Assembly (NCBI RefSeq): GCF_040712315.1
Contig: NC_134014.1
Coordinates: 8,216,244 to 8,280,243 of the forward strand
From: Castanea sativa
Taxonomy: Eukaryota; Streptophyta; Magnoliopsida; Fagales; Fagaceae
Direction of reading: 5' to 3'
DNA length: 64,000 nucleotides
In this document: piece by piece, positions 23,380 through 34,540 of the stretch
Numbering within the stretch: position 1 is the first letter of the stretch
Layout: every line of letters begins with the position of its first letter
The notes under the pieces: model-generated
What the model was told of the DNA's origin: nothing
Databases searched by the model: none
What the model saw: the letters and a program-made list of their open reading frames with translations, nothing else
Translations under genes and position numbers: made by a program

Positions 23380-25527
23380 CTATTCGTTCTTCGGAGATGA
23401 GTTCCCGTCCAATGGACCGTCGTCTTGCTGAGTAGGAGGTTGAACTTCACCTTCGCTGGCCGAGTAATGACGGCCAACACTTCATCATACGTACCTCCGA
23501 CCGGGACGGATTGCGCGATTGTTTGCCCTTGAGCATCAATGTTGATGTGAGATACGTCCAACTCGAGTACGACGACTTAACGACGGAGCAGCGTCGTCGA
23601 ACCGTCTGCAAAGGAGTTTCCGAGATCCGTTATAAGATCCTCAGAATCACGGTATTCTTGGATGGCTATCTCCTTGGCATTGTCAAGCTTCGACATCGTC
23701 TCCGTCAGCTGCTTATCTTTATTATTCAAAAGTTCACGTAGATGCCCATTCTCTTTCTCCACTTCGCCTCTAACTTGCTCCGAGCACTTGAGCTTTACGT
23801 CCATATTAATCTATAGGATCCTTCACTCATGTAACTCCTCCTCCATCGTCTTGTTTTTCTGTCTCAGACGGTCCATGGATGTCTCGTGATTAAGGCAACG
23901 GCCAAAGAGCCCCTTCATCATCACCATGGCCTGGAAGCAAAAGAAAAGCGATGTCAAGATAATGACGGGCGTAAAGTAACTTAGCAACAAGAAGAGACGG
24001 ATCCAAAATTACCCGAGCAAGGGTGAAGAGTCCTGTTTCACCCATCGCTTCCGTCGAGTGGTTTCCAAGTGCCGCGTAGTCGTCGGCCGCATGGACGACA
24101 TCTTCTCGAGAGCATAGCTCGAGTCTTCCGAAGAGGACGGGTGGTTTCTCCCCGAAGGTGTTGGACCACTTCATTAGACCTTTGCCTTTCCCGTGTTTGA
24201 CGGCGTTTTCACTTGTAAGGCCACGACGGGTTCAACGGTAGTCCTTTGTTTCTTCGGAGGACGGTCCGCCTTCTCATGTTGGATTCGTTTTGACGGCACC
24301 GTATGGGTCGTCCCTTGCATGACCCGTCCCGTTTTTTCTTTCTTTGCTTCTTGTTTAATAAGGGCTCTCCTCCCGGCGGCGTCCATTTCGCAAATCAAAG
24401 ACGGATGAGAGAGGAAAGGTAAAGTAAAGCAAAAGAAAAAAAAATGAAAGACGGTATAGTTTTGACGAACTTACGTTTTCGAACTACATTATCGTATTGA
24501 CGGGCAGCGGATGATGGTTCGGGTCCGTCACAATACCAATTCGGAGTATCAAGCGTGACGAGTTGAGCCTAAGTTCTTTCTGCAGCTTTATCTTGTTAAA
24601 AATTCTCTCAAAAACTCCTGCTCCAAGTCAACTCGAGGACGGTCCCGAGCCGCAATAAAGGACGGTTAGACTTAGAAAATAAATTAAATTGACTTTAAAG
24701 ATTGGACGGAAGCAAAAAGGGGTACACATACCGACGGAGGCATTATGCCCTACGTTGTGTCGACGGGCATGTTAGATACATCTCCCCGGACGGCACATCC
24801 ATTCGTCCCCTTCTAAAAAGTAACGACTCTTCCGGTCTATTGAGTCCGGAGTGTCACGATGAGCCTCAATAAGGGACTTCTAGCTGCAAAGCTATACATC
24901 CCCTTGGACTTGACGATCTTCGTTGGACGGTAACAATGGAAAAATTCTTCCACCGTCAACCTTCGGGCACCTTCGGACATCGCCCCATACAAAACCTCAA
25001 CCCCAATGAACACTCTCCGGGCATTTGGGGGAGATTTGGGGTGACGGACGAGTCAAGGTATTGAAGAAGTCGACGGTGAAGAGAACTCAAGGGAAATCCG
25101 AGCCCCGCCTTTAAAGCTTGCTCGTAGATCCCAACACCGAGTCTACCCCCTTGTAGTAGCATTTCTCGGACTTGTTGGGAAGACGTAGACGGATGTTGTC
25201 TCGGTATTTGGTACTTTGTCCTAAGTGTGTTGAGTTGAGATTCGGTCACCATGGACGATCTAAAAATTCGTTTACCGTCCGAGAGGCGGCATGACGTAAC
25301 TCCTGGCCATCTGGGCCAATTCATCGATGGACGGGAGGATCCACACCGTCCAAGCTACTACGGACGATCCGAACCTCCGTCTCTAGACCACCATCAAGGG
25401 AAGAAGAGGTACTTGACGGATCCCTCTCTTCACTTGAAGTGTCAGGATCTCTTGGACCTGACGGAAACTTTTCATCGTAGCCCGCCCCCTCGCGGACAAA
25501 CGACTGGTTACTTGACGCACTAGACAT
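23380..25527 (-). pseudogene. Antisense extra gene of the Tat element (PF04195-like plus coiled coil), spliced and decayed
   Basis: On the minus strand, a gene-like unit runs opposite to gag-pol. It begins MSSASSNQSFVREGAGYDEK, then in shifted frames shows a domain with VTESQLNTLRTKYQIP, GRLGVGIYEQALKAGLGFPL and LPQMPGECSLG. This resembles the plant 'putative gypsy type transposon' family PF04195 (recognised by pattern, not searched). Possible introns with GT-AG ends lie near 24735-24475 and 24015-23933. A basic segment (KKEKTGRVMQG, PPKKQRTT) and then a coiled coil (EVEKENGHLRELLNNKDKQL) follow, ending at a TAG at 23380. Stops interrupt the N-terminal domain, so it is not functional here. 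Extra antisense ORFs at this place are known for Tat elements; the function is unknown. Confidence 0.7.
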
Positions 25528-25929
25528 TACCTACATTTATGACGGTACAACCTAAGACATCGACGGTTCTAAAGAAAATGCATATACTTAAAACAGTGAA
25601 ATTCAAAGAAAGACGGAGAAAGGTTTGGAATACTTACCGGATCGAGATGGTTTCTGACGAGAATCGACGGACGGATCTGTTGAAATGACGGGAAGGCACA
25701 ATAGTGGTGACGGTTGTGCTCTGCTCACAAGTTTTTGATATGAAGGTAAAATGAGGGGAGAAAAATTTGGCTTTTTATAGAGCAGAGGGCACGGAATACG
25801 AAGCGACGCCTCGGTTTGGGTAAATGGCCAATCCATGAGGGCCACGTGCTCTTCGTCAGGAATATAGGCCACGTGTCATCCGTCATGGTATGCCAAGACC
25901 GTCCCCATTTAATACATTGCTTTTAGTCA

Positions 25930-25969
25930 TTCCATGGATCCGTCAGATTATAAGGACGGATCCAAGGAA
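25930..25969. other. Stem-loop next to the polypurine tract
   Basis: Arms TTCCATGGATCCGTC (25930-25944) and GACGGATCCAAGGAA (25955-25969) pair over 15 bp with one mismatch, around a 10-nt loop. The structure abuts the polypurine tract. Confidence 0.65.
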
Positions 25970-25982
25970 TGAAGGGGGCAAC
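25964..25982 (+). other. Polypurine tract
   Basis: AAGGAATGAAGGGGGCAAC ends exactly at the first base of the 3' LTR. This is the expected plus-strand primer site. Confidence 0.8.
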
Positions 25983-26478
25983 TGAAGGGGATAAAAATAG
26001 TAAATGGACGGAAACATTTAGGACGGATCGACACCATGATTGACCCAGCTATGACGGTTAGGTGTTGCTGATTATCCGTCTTGTATAAATTAATTATGGA
26101 TGCCACGTGGCATGTCGTTTGATATATTTCAGATAAGCTTTTGCTTTATCTCCACAGAAACGTGTATATTTAGACTTCTTGCGACACACGTTTGAGGAGA
26201 CTCCTATATGGAAAGGAACTTGAGAGGGAAGTTGTATCCTTAAAGAAAGGTAATTCTACTCACTATAAATACCCCGGAAACCCTAAGTATGAAGGTACGC
26301 ATAATATTCTTAACTCTAGCACTCTAGGGTTAAAGGAACAAGATTCTAACTTGACATTCGGAGGGTATTCGGCCGACACCACACCGGTGCTCTCTTCTAG
26401 GTTCATCATTTTCTTTTTGCAGGTGTTGCTTTCGTTTGAGGAGCGCTTGCAACTCACTGGTGATATTTTCGGCATCAT

Positions 26479-26480
<2 letters not shown>
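25983..26480 (+). repeat. 3' LTR of the Tat element
   Basis: 498 bp, the same length as the 5' LTR and identical by eye except for one C to T difference. It ends GGCATCATCA and is followed directly by TA repeats. Confidence 0.95.

Positions 26481-26518
<38 letters not shown>
26481..26518. repeat. (TA)n microsatellite, right half
   Basis: Continuation of the microsatellite at 16571-16617, separated from it by the Tat insertion. Confidence 0.9.
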
Positions 26519-26523
<5 letters not shown>

Positions 26524-26967
26524 ACTTGGATTTCATAGTAACCTTACATGTGGTGATGATACTCAAACGTATATTCTTGAACAAACTTGTGAGTATGAGG
26601 CTTGATTTGAGTGTGTGTATATATATGTATTTATGCATGCATGCATGTATATTTCATGTTGGATTGTGTAAGTTTGTAATTAAGATCATATAAGATGTCA
26701 AAGTAGACTGGCTGTACTGAATCAGAATGGTGAAGGTTCTTTCTAATATACATCAAACTCTGCGCCATAAGATCATGTCAAGTGATCAGAGTATACTTTG
26801 TAGAATTCTGTTATTACCAAGATTGAGTGGTCATAGTAGACAACTTTATTTATTCAAAATGATGTTGTTTCTTCGTGTGCTAAGTCAGCTCCAATGTTTT
26901 CTGCTTGGAAAGCCTTGTGACCATTTGTTGTCTATTTTTGATTTGTTGGTTCAAGTTTGTAATTATT

Positions 26968-27082
26968 GTCCGTTGTGAACTGCTTTGTAATATAGCATTG
27001 TCCTTGTTGATATATGACTATATTTTGATCACTCACTGATCTTTTTTTGGTTTCGTAATTGAGTTTATTGCTTGTCTGTGTT
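26968..27082 (+). repeat. Second copy of the DVR 3' flank segment
   Basis: Shares TTGTGAACTGCTTT, TAATATAGCATTGTC, TTTGATCACTCACTGATC and GAGTTTATT with 13955-14072, with about 80 percent identity by eye over about 115 bp. Confidence 0.65.
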
Positions 27083-28020
27083 GGGAAATTGCTTTAAATT
27101 CCAATTGTGACTTAGAAAGTCAATTAAGTTTCTTAATTGAAGAAGAAAAAATTAATTTGGGTTTCCTTGTTATAGAAAAAAAGACTATTCCTTAGTGTGG
27201 AAGAAAGTCTATTCCTTATTAAAGAGGTAATGTATTCCTAGTTCAAGAGGGAATAGTAAAAGAGTCTTATAAGTAAACAATACTACAAAAAATTTGATGG
27301 TTTTAACTTTGGCCCAAAAGTCTTCCCTATCCTTATGGGGACAGGGAAAATAGAGTGTGAAACTAGGAGAAAGAAAAAAAAGAATTTTTGCTTGGGAGGA
27401 ACGCAAAAAGCTTTGACTTTGAAATAGATAATTAGTGTGTATGCGTGAAAGTAAAGAAAACAAGAGAGATTTATGGGAAGGTCTGCTAGTCCTAAGCTTA
27501 GTAGGGCACTTGTTTTCAAGTCATTGTTTTGTTTCATATTGGGCTTCAGCCTAGCATCATAAGTTCGTATTTTTGGCCCATCTGGCTAGGTGTTCATAAT
27601 GTAGTACCTTACGACTTTATTCTCTTTTGTTTTATTATTATTTAAAAATGGAAATAAAGAAAAAAAAAATTAGGTCTTTCATAATCTTTGAGCGTTTGTA
27701 ATCTAAAAATATGGTTGTTTGTAATCCTTTTTCAAATCAAATAGACGTAGATAAATATAAAAATGTAATGTAGAGCATTTTAAAATGTGAGAATGTTGAA
27801 TATAAAAAGCATATTTTTACGTTAAAATAGATAAAAATTTTACATGAGTTGATGCGAATGTTCTTAGCACTCTAAGACTTATTTTTTAACAATCACAAGT
27901 GAACTAGACAATATTCATATAATTCAAATTCAATTACATGTAACATAATTGAAAACATAAAAAAAACTACATACATGACAAATCAAATATAAGATTTAGA
28001 AGACACTACACAAGTGGACA
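27083..28020. other. No gene seen
   Basis: AT-rich intergenic sequence between the duplicated segment and the CASPL1D-like gene. It includes the probable 3' untranslated region of that gene near 28000-28167. Short frames here have no recognisable protein content. Confidence 0.4.
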
Positions 28021-28167
28021 ACATTTACAAAAGCCCCCCCCCAAATTTACACAAATGCAAACGCAGAAATTTCAAATTCTGTACAAACACACAATTTGCT
28101 TCATGGTTGTGGCCATAATTCGCATAATATATAATTATGGTATTTTTGGACTTGTAGAGGCTAGCTC

Positions 28168-30285
28168 TTACTTGGGGATCCTACGATGAAGGCTGTAAAC
28201 TGAGAGCCAAACTAGAAGAACAAGCACAATGGAAGCGAACAAAGAGACTGCAAGAGATCCTGCTACATGTTGACAAAACTTATCATACTTGTTGCATATC
28301 TTATTCCACATCACATGGTCGTTGCCCTTTAATCCAATATATGCAACACCACCTGCTGTGCCAGTGGCTGAAGCTACTAGCCCCAATATCAGCTGTGTCA
28401 TAAAAAGATTGTACAAAGATTAATAAGTAAATCTTGACTTTGTTCACAAATTGCTCGTTATTTTCCATATGAATTTTATTAATGAAAGAGACAGCTCACT
28501 TACCACATCCCAAAATGCAAAATGGAGCAAGAACTTGGTTGACAAGTGAGGCTTCCAGATGACTGAGAGTGATGCTAAGGTTGTAATGATACTATAAAGT
28601 CCAGCAACGGACAGTGCCACAACAAAGTACCTGCAATTTCATATGTGAAATTAATTGATACCCTTATTACTTTTGAAAGCCTTGTGAATGCTGACAATTA
28701 AAGGTGGTATAAAATGTCTTCCTTTTTTTTTTATCTTTTTGAACCTCTTTAGTTTTTACACGTAATTTCCTTTTGACTTATTTTCTTCCATAGGCCGTGG
28801 TGGAATTAGGAATTGTTTTTTGAGTGGTCACTAAAAAACTTAAATTATATAAAATTTAATAAAAAGACAATTAGAATATATTAACGTCACAAAAAAACAC
28901 GCAAATATATGAAATATTACCATTTTTTTGTACTAACAAAGAGAATAAGAAAAAAAAATAGACTAATAAAAAATAAAGTGTAAATTGAAAATACTGATAT
29001 GAGAATAATAAAGTGACCACAACAATTTCATAACAAATTTTATGTAACAAGTTGTTAGCTTATTATTGGTAGGTAAAGCATGTCAATATTGAACCCGAAT
29101 TAGAATTAGTAAAAACTTACCGCATAAGATTTATTATGAAATTATAATTAAAATGTTGTAGATGTAACATTACTCTTATATTTATTGAACTCAAATTCTT
29201 ATGATTATCAAGTAAAGGTATTCAAATTTTTTATTAAGGTGGTAAAAAATCATAGGTTAATTTAGTATATAATATATTTTTTAAAAGTATATATATATAT
29301 ATATATATACAATTATTTTCAAGTAAAGGTGGTCACTAAACATATTAATTTAAAATAATTATTTATATAAATTCTATTTCGCATGTATAATTTATTTTTT
29401 TTGACAAGTGAGGGTGGTCGACCACCCTCACATACAAGTAGAGCTGCCAGTATCCATAGGCAACTTGATGATATTTGAAATAAAATTGTTGCATGATTGA
29501 TTTTGTTGCTAATATGCATACAAATCATGCAATTTTTACTTTATGTTGGTGGGATATATCACTCCACAAATATGGAACTAACTCATTAATAAATAAATGC
29601 AAAAGTCACTCCAATATGATGAGTGTGATATATTTTGATGATACCAAATATCTTTTCTTTCTTTCTTTCTTTTTTGTAAAGGAAATTACTGTACATCAAT
29701 TTAAATTAAGTGCAAATTATCAATAAATTCATCAAATTGATTAAGAACCCTTTTTCCCTAACAAGAAGATAATTTTTCTCCCCTTACAACAAGGGGATTC
29801 AAACACAAGCTTTCCCAATAAGGAAAAACCACAATACTCTTCACAAAAATAGTGGAAAAAAACCAGGGACATACTTTTTCCAAGCATTAGGTAGCTCCAA
29901 TATTAATTCTTAAACTGGTAGTAGGTATAAGTGGACAATAAATTAATTAATGTCCTTTTTCATACTAATATCAATGTACTTAATTCCCACTTTAATGTTG
30001 CTGCCAACTTTTTCGTCTTATTTGGCCTACCATGGCGGCGAAGGACCACGGCAAAATTTCCGTTAATTACATGTTCTCATGACCTACATATTCATGAAAT
30101 ATGGTACGAGTGATTTAGTTTGTCAGCCACCATAACTGTCCCTGCCTTCCCACCAATATTGGGTCATTGATTTGTAGGTACAACCTCAACTGACCTCTTA
30201 ATTGGAAGTACTGGGGCTTATAGGCTTATAGCCTTGATTATCAACATGTTGAAGTTAAAAGTTAAATCATGTTGGAAGCTATATA

Positions 30286-30338
<53 letters not shown>

Positions 30339-30738
30339 GTAACATATACACACGATGCTTCTTTGCAAATACTAAATCATTAGAACACAAATAGAGCTAA
30401 TATATACTTAAAATAAAAAATGAAATTAAAGACTGCATGCATGTAATTAATTGTAACTCTATCTCTATAATGGAACAAAACTTTCACCAAAAGTAAAGAC
30501 ATGTAACTTACACGAAAGCCGGGGAGTGTTTAAACTTGGCCTCGCGAAATCCTAGCGGAGGAATAAACTTGGTTTGGTTACTAGTGACTACAACCACGAC
30601 AGCCGTCAGAGCCGACGCAAATAATAAGACCCTGAGGGTTATATCCAAAGCAAAACAGTTCACGGTGGCAGATGGAGGAGGAGGAGGAGGAGCTTCCTTG
30701 TTGTATTCTGGGTCTGTAGGCTTATCAGCGGAAGCCAT
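28168..30738 (-). CDS. CASP-like protein, subfamily 1D type, three exons, 192 residues
   Basis: Plasma-membrane four-helix protein related to the Casparian strip membrane domain proteins, which form scaffolds in the membrane; the role of CASPL1D members is not well established. Exons on the minus strand are 30738-30512, 28630-28504 and 28392-28168, all with GT-AG introns; intron 1 is phase 2, intron 2 phase 0. The N terminus has a Pro run ([13 protein letters not shown]). The four hydrophobic helices are [38 protein letters not shown], the helix around [20 protein letters not shown], and [20 protein letters not shown]. The Arg in helix 1 and Asp in helix 3 (FWDV) conserved in CASPs are present, as are the paired Cys-containing [12 protein letters not shown] loop. 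A TATATAT box lies about 90 bp upstream on the minus strand. Confidence 0.9.
29408..29431. other. Perfect 24-bp palindrome in CASPL1D intron 1
   Basis: The arm GTGAGGGTGGTC is followed directly by its exact reverse complement, with no spacer. It lies at the edge of a repeat-like segment that contains GGTGGTCACTAAA words, also seen near 28830. Confidence 0.85.
30289..30334. repeat. (AT)n microsatellite in CASPL1D intron 1
   Basis: Uninterrupted alternating AT within the intron; probably polymorphic. Confidence 0.9.
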
Positions 30739-30821
30739 AGGTGTTGGTTGTACTTGTAGCTAATAAGATTAGTTTGTGTAGCTAAAGGTTTAAGTGTACT
30801 AAGTATAGTAGAGATGGTTGT

Positions 30822-30830
30822 GGATATATA
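30822..30830 (-). promoter_or_regulatory. Probable TATA box of the CASPL1D-like gene
   Basis: On the minus strand, CGCTTATATATCCAC lies about 85-95 bp upstream of the start codon, a usual plant distance allowing for a short 5' untranslated region. Confidence 0.5.
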
Positions 30831-30999
30831 AGCGAGAATTGAACAATGATTGGTACGTATATATATACATGAAGGTGTTAATTAAGGGAAAGCTATAGTA
30901 GCAAAACCACAATGTCTAGAAATTATTAGAAGTTGGAGTTTCCCGCACGTCAAGTGAATTTTGATTTGGATGGTGCGTTGTTGATTGCTTGGAACTATC

Positions 31000-32255
31000 G
31001 TTTCCATTATCTCATAGACACAGCTGGTTTTTTTTAAGTAAAATAATATGAATGTGAAGAAAACATGTTACATGTATAGTATTTTGTTGGGAAAAAAGTT
31101 TGGTGGCTAAGAAATTTGATAATAAAATATCAGATTCTGATTTCTTTTTGATTGTGACAGGAAGAGTTTTTTACTTGTTTTAATAAAAAAAGAGTTTTTG
31201 CAAATTTTTTAATTTGCAATTTACATAGATGGATAAGCGACCAAGGACATGTTGCATCTACCACTGGCTTTTTGTTCCTGCCTTATCATAATAGAACTTT
31301 GTTAAGTACTAGTAAACATGGAAGTCTTCTAGCGGTTTTTGTGTACATTAATCACGAGATTTAAAAAAAAAAATTATACCTAAATAAATAGACCAAATAA
31401 TTTTTTTTATTTAAATTAACCAAACATGCAATTTTTTCTTAAGAAAAAGGTTGAAAATTTCATTAGAGAAAAATCATATCAACATGAATTAGAGTAAAGA
31501 AACGTAGTGAAACATCTCCCATCTACACCAAAAAACCTGCAGCATATTTAGTGTGCTTAAAAAAATTGTGAGTAACAAAGTTACCTTAGCGATGATGAAC
31601 ACGTGAGAAATTAATACGACGAAAGAATTTACAAAAAACATAGCGTAAAAAATCAAATGACAATAACCCACGACTTAATTAGTTTATACGGTAAGAGTAT
31701 TGCCTGCTATATATTTTGTCGGTTTCGCCACTTTGAAAAGGACACAATCCAATAACTATCACTGACATTAATTTTCAAATTTATCAATTTTAGCTGAACC
31801 AATATCCTCTTTAATTTAATGCTAAGAAAAAATATTATTGCATAAAGCCTGCTTATATAGAACCCGACCGCTTGCAATCTTGTAGGCTGCTCCCTTTTGT
31901 CATGTATATGTGGGCCATATGGCCCAACTGAAGAAAGAAAGCAATTGCTGGTTAACTCAAGTTAGATTTTTTTTTTGGGTGAATTTTGAAATTTCAAATT
32001 TTAGACCTAGCATTTTTCTTATTCCTTTTCCTCTAAGTTTATTAAGGTTACGTTTGACCATGACTTAAAAAGCAATTTTTTTTATCTAGTTTATTTATGC
32101 TATTCTTAAGCTTATTTTTGATACTATTTATGAGTTTTACTGTACTATTTTCGCTACCTTTTAGCTTTATTTACTATACTTTCAATAAAAAAAAATTTAG
32201 TTTCAACTAAATAAACTGTCTCTAAATGAACTCTAAATCATTTAGTGAACACTAG
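31000..32255. other. No gene seen
   Basis: AT-rich intergenic sequence upstream of the CASPL1D-like gene. Words such as TTTATTTACTATACTTTC and AAATAAACTGTC near 32160-32240 look like worn MITE remnants; no borders are visible. Confidence 0.4.
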
Positions 32256-32520
32256 CCTCTTCAATTTTTTTGGTAAAAAGGTTAATAATTTGCATCTATT
32301 ATAAATTGAGATTACTACATTTTTCAATCACAAAAATATCTAAGGGAGTGATGAGTGTTATGTGTGGAGAAAGGTTAATAATTTTAATATTTGGTATAAA
32401 TGCATAACACTCATCACACTCCTAGGTATTTTTATAATTGAAAAATGTAGTAATCTTAATTTATAATGGATGCAAATTATTAACTTTTAGCAAAAAAATG
32501 AAGAGACTAGTTTTTTAGGG
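32256..32520. mobile_element. Fold-back MITE, copy 2
   Basis: Long inverted arms match copy 1 at 6041-6270: left TTTGGTAAAAAGGTTAATAA through GTGATGAGTGTTA, right TAACACTCATCACACTCCTA through TTATTAACTTTTAGCAAAAA. Here the complementarity extends outward through CTCTTCA on both sides to ACTAG words, so this copy shows the fuller element. Confidence 0.78.
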
Positions 32521-32905
32521 AAAATTACAACTTACTCACCTGTGATTTTGCTAAAATTTTAGTTGCCTATATATGGTTTAAAATTTGACATTTTACCCAC
32601 CTAAGGTGTGAGCAAAATTTAATTTGCCTACTTGTGGTTTGAAATTTCATGATCCAAGTGTTCCAATTGATAGTTTTTTATCTTATTTGATCTTGTATTT
32701 TTATGTTTATTATGTTTTGTGTGGAAATAGACATAAAAGTGAAGCAAGATTACATATTTAGCTTTGTTTTTAACAGAGGTGGGTTATAAAAATCTAACTG
32801 AGCTAATCTCAGGTGGGTAAAGTATCAAATTTCAAACCACATAAATTGAATTTAAATTTCGACCATACCACATTTGGGTAAATTGTAATTTACATTTCTT
32901 AATAT
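32521..32905. mobile_element. Mutator-like MITE, directly beside fold-back MITE copy 2
   Basis: The left arm GAAAATTACAACTTACTCACC through TTTTACCCACCTAAGGT is matched in reverse complement by the right arm ending at about 32898 (CTCAGGTGGGTAAAGTATC through GGTAAATTGTAATTTAC). The arms are about 95 bp. This TIR style is typical of small Mutator-like elements. A 9-bp duplication could not be fixed. Confidence 0.6.
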
Positions 32906-34540
32906 TAAAAAAAAAAATCTCTTTTGCAAGATTTACCTTTTTCCCCTCTTCTTCACGTTACGTTTTTTTGAGAAGCACCTTCACATAAAGTTGGTTTTTT
33001 ATTTTTATTTTTAAAAAAACCGTACTTTTTTTTTTCCTGGGAAAAAACCCTTATCCTTATCCCTCTTTTTTTTTTTTTTTTTAATTATTATCCTTTTCCC
33101 ATCATCTCATGCAATTTTTATTTTTTATTTTAATGAGATTATCCAATATAGTTAAAAGAATATTCAGTTATCCACCAACATTTCTCACTTATCTAAGTAA
33201 AAATAAATAAATAAATTTTCAAATTCCTACCGAAAGAAAGTATGGGAAAGGTTCACGATTGTCAATTAATTTTTTTAATGAGATTTATCAATTTTTTTTA
33301 AGTCCTAAAAGGTAGTCACTTAGTCATAAAATGTTGTCATTAAGTACACATCCATAACAAAAGTTTCAAATGCCTAAAAAAAATTAAATAGTTTTAATTT
33401 AAATAATTTAATAAGATTGTGATTATGGGAAGTCTCTCATGTGAGCAATAATATCATTTAATTTTTAAAATGTATTTTCTTGAAAAAAATGAAAAGAAGT
33501 TGTAGTGAAAGGCATGAAAATTGTTAGGGATAATTAATTGATTTCATATGGAAGAGATGTGATTGAGAAAAATAAAGCTAAACTGTAGGAGTTTCAATGA
33601 ATGCTATGTACATTAATATTCTAAAAAACAATAAATTAAATCCAACATATAAATTATAATTACACAAATTGATAAATATAGGCATAGGTAGGATAATTTT
33701 TTTTTTCCTTATATACAAAAAAGAGTCATTAACAACCACTTGATAGATGGCCACCACTTTATGTGAGCTTGGAATCATACAATAATTTTTGTAAAGTGTC
33801 TCACTTAAACTCATCCAATGTGCCCACTATGAAATTCAACAAAATTGTTGATATGTCACCCTGAAAAAAAAAACAAAACAAAAAAATTAGAGTAAGGATT
33901 AAATATAACTACTTTCTCTAAGTAATCTATAAACGTATTAATTATATTGCAATCTTATCCAAATTGAACAGTTTGTCATGTTTAATACTATTTTTTTATT
34001 TGATTAAGATTGTAATATAATTAATACGTTCATCTTTTTTGGTTAATAGTAGAGTAACACAGGTTGATTTTTATCCAAATTGCACAATTATTTTTTTTTA
34101 AAACAAAGATTTACGTATTGTAATATTGTAATCAAAGAATTTTTTTTAAAACAAAGTTCTAGTACTGCAATATTTTAATCAAAATTTTTTTTTTTTTTAA
34201 GAACAAAGTTCTAGTACTGGAATATTGTAATCAAAGAAAAGCAATAAGTATTCCATTTTTTAAGGGTAATGAGTAAGCTTTAACTCACAAACGCATATCA
34301 TACAGAAAAAAGAAAGAAAGATAATGATAAGGAAATATGAAAATAAAGAAAAGCACTTCAAAGTCCATATAATTAGAATAAAGATTAACAAAAGTAACCT
34401 ACCCAAATTCAACAAAAACCAACTACAAATTGCGTAATCCTAGTCAAATTTTACAAATGGTCGGTGATGGTGATTAAAAAAAAGTGTTAAAAGACTATTT
34501 ATTTCTTTATTAAAAAAGAAAAAAGAAATGAGCTATGTTT
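32906..34540. other. No gene seen
   Basis: AT-rich intergenic sequence with several poly-T runs (near 33025, 33067 and 34187) and a local direct duplication of AACAAAGTTCTAGTACTG-type sequence at about 34152 and 34202. No coding frame was recognised. Confidence 0.4.

Larger units (their letters stand above)
16618..26480 (+). mobile_element. Complete Ty3/gypsy LTR retrotransposon, Tat type, coding region decayed
   Basis: A 9863-bp element with two 498-bp LTRs, a primer-binding site, gag-protease-RT-RNase H-second RNase H-integrase in the gypsy order, a tandem-repeat block, an antisense extra gene and a polypurine tract. The second RNase H domain before integrase and the tandem repeats plus extra ORF before the 3' LTR are known features of the Tat lineage. 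The LTRs differ at one visible position (CCCC versus CTCC in the block after GCTTTAT), implying a very recent insertion. Every coding domain nevertheless has stops and frameshifts, so this copy cannot make its own proteins. The 5-bp target duplication falls in TA repeats. Confidence 0.93.
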
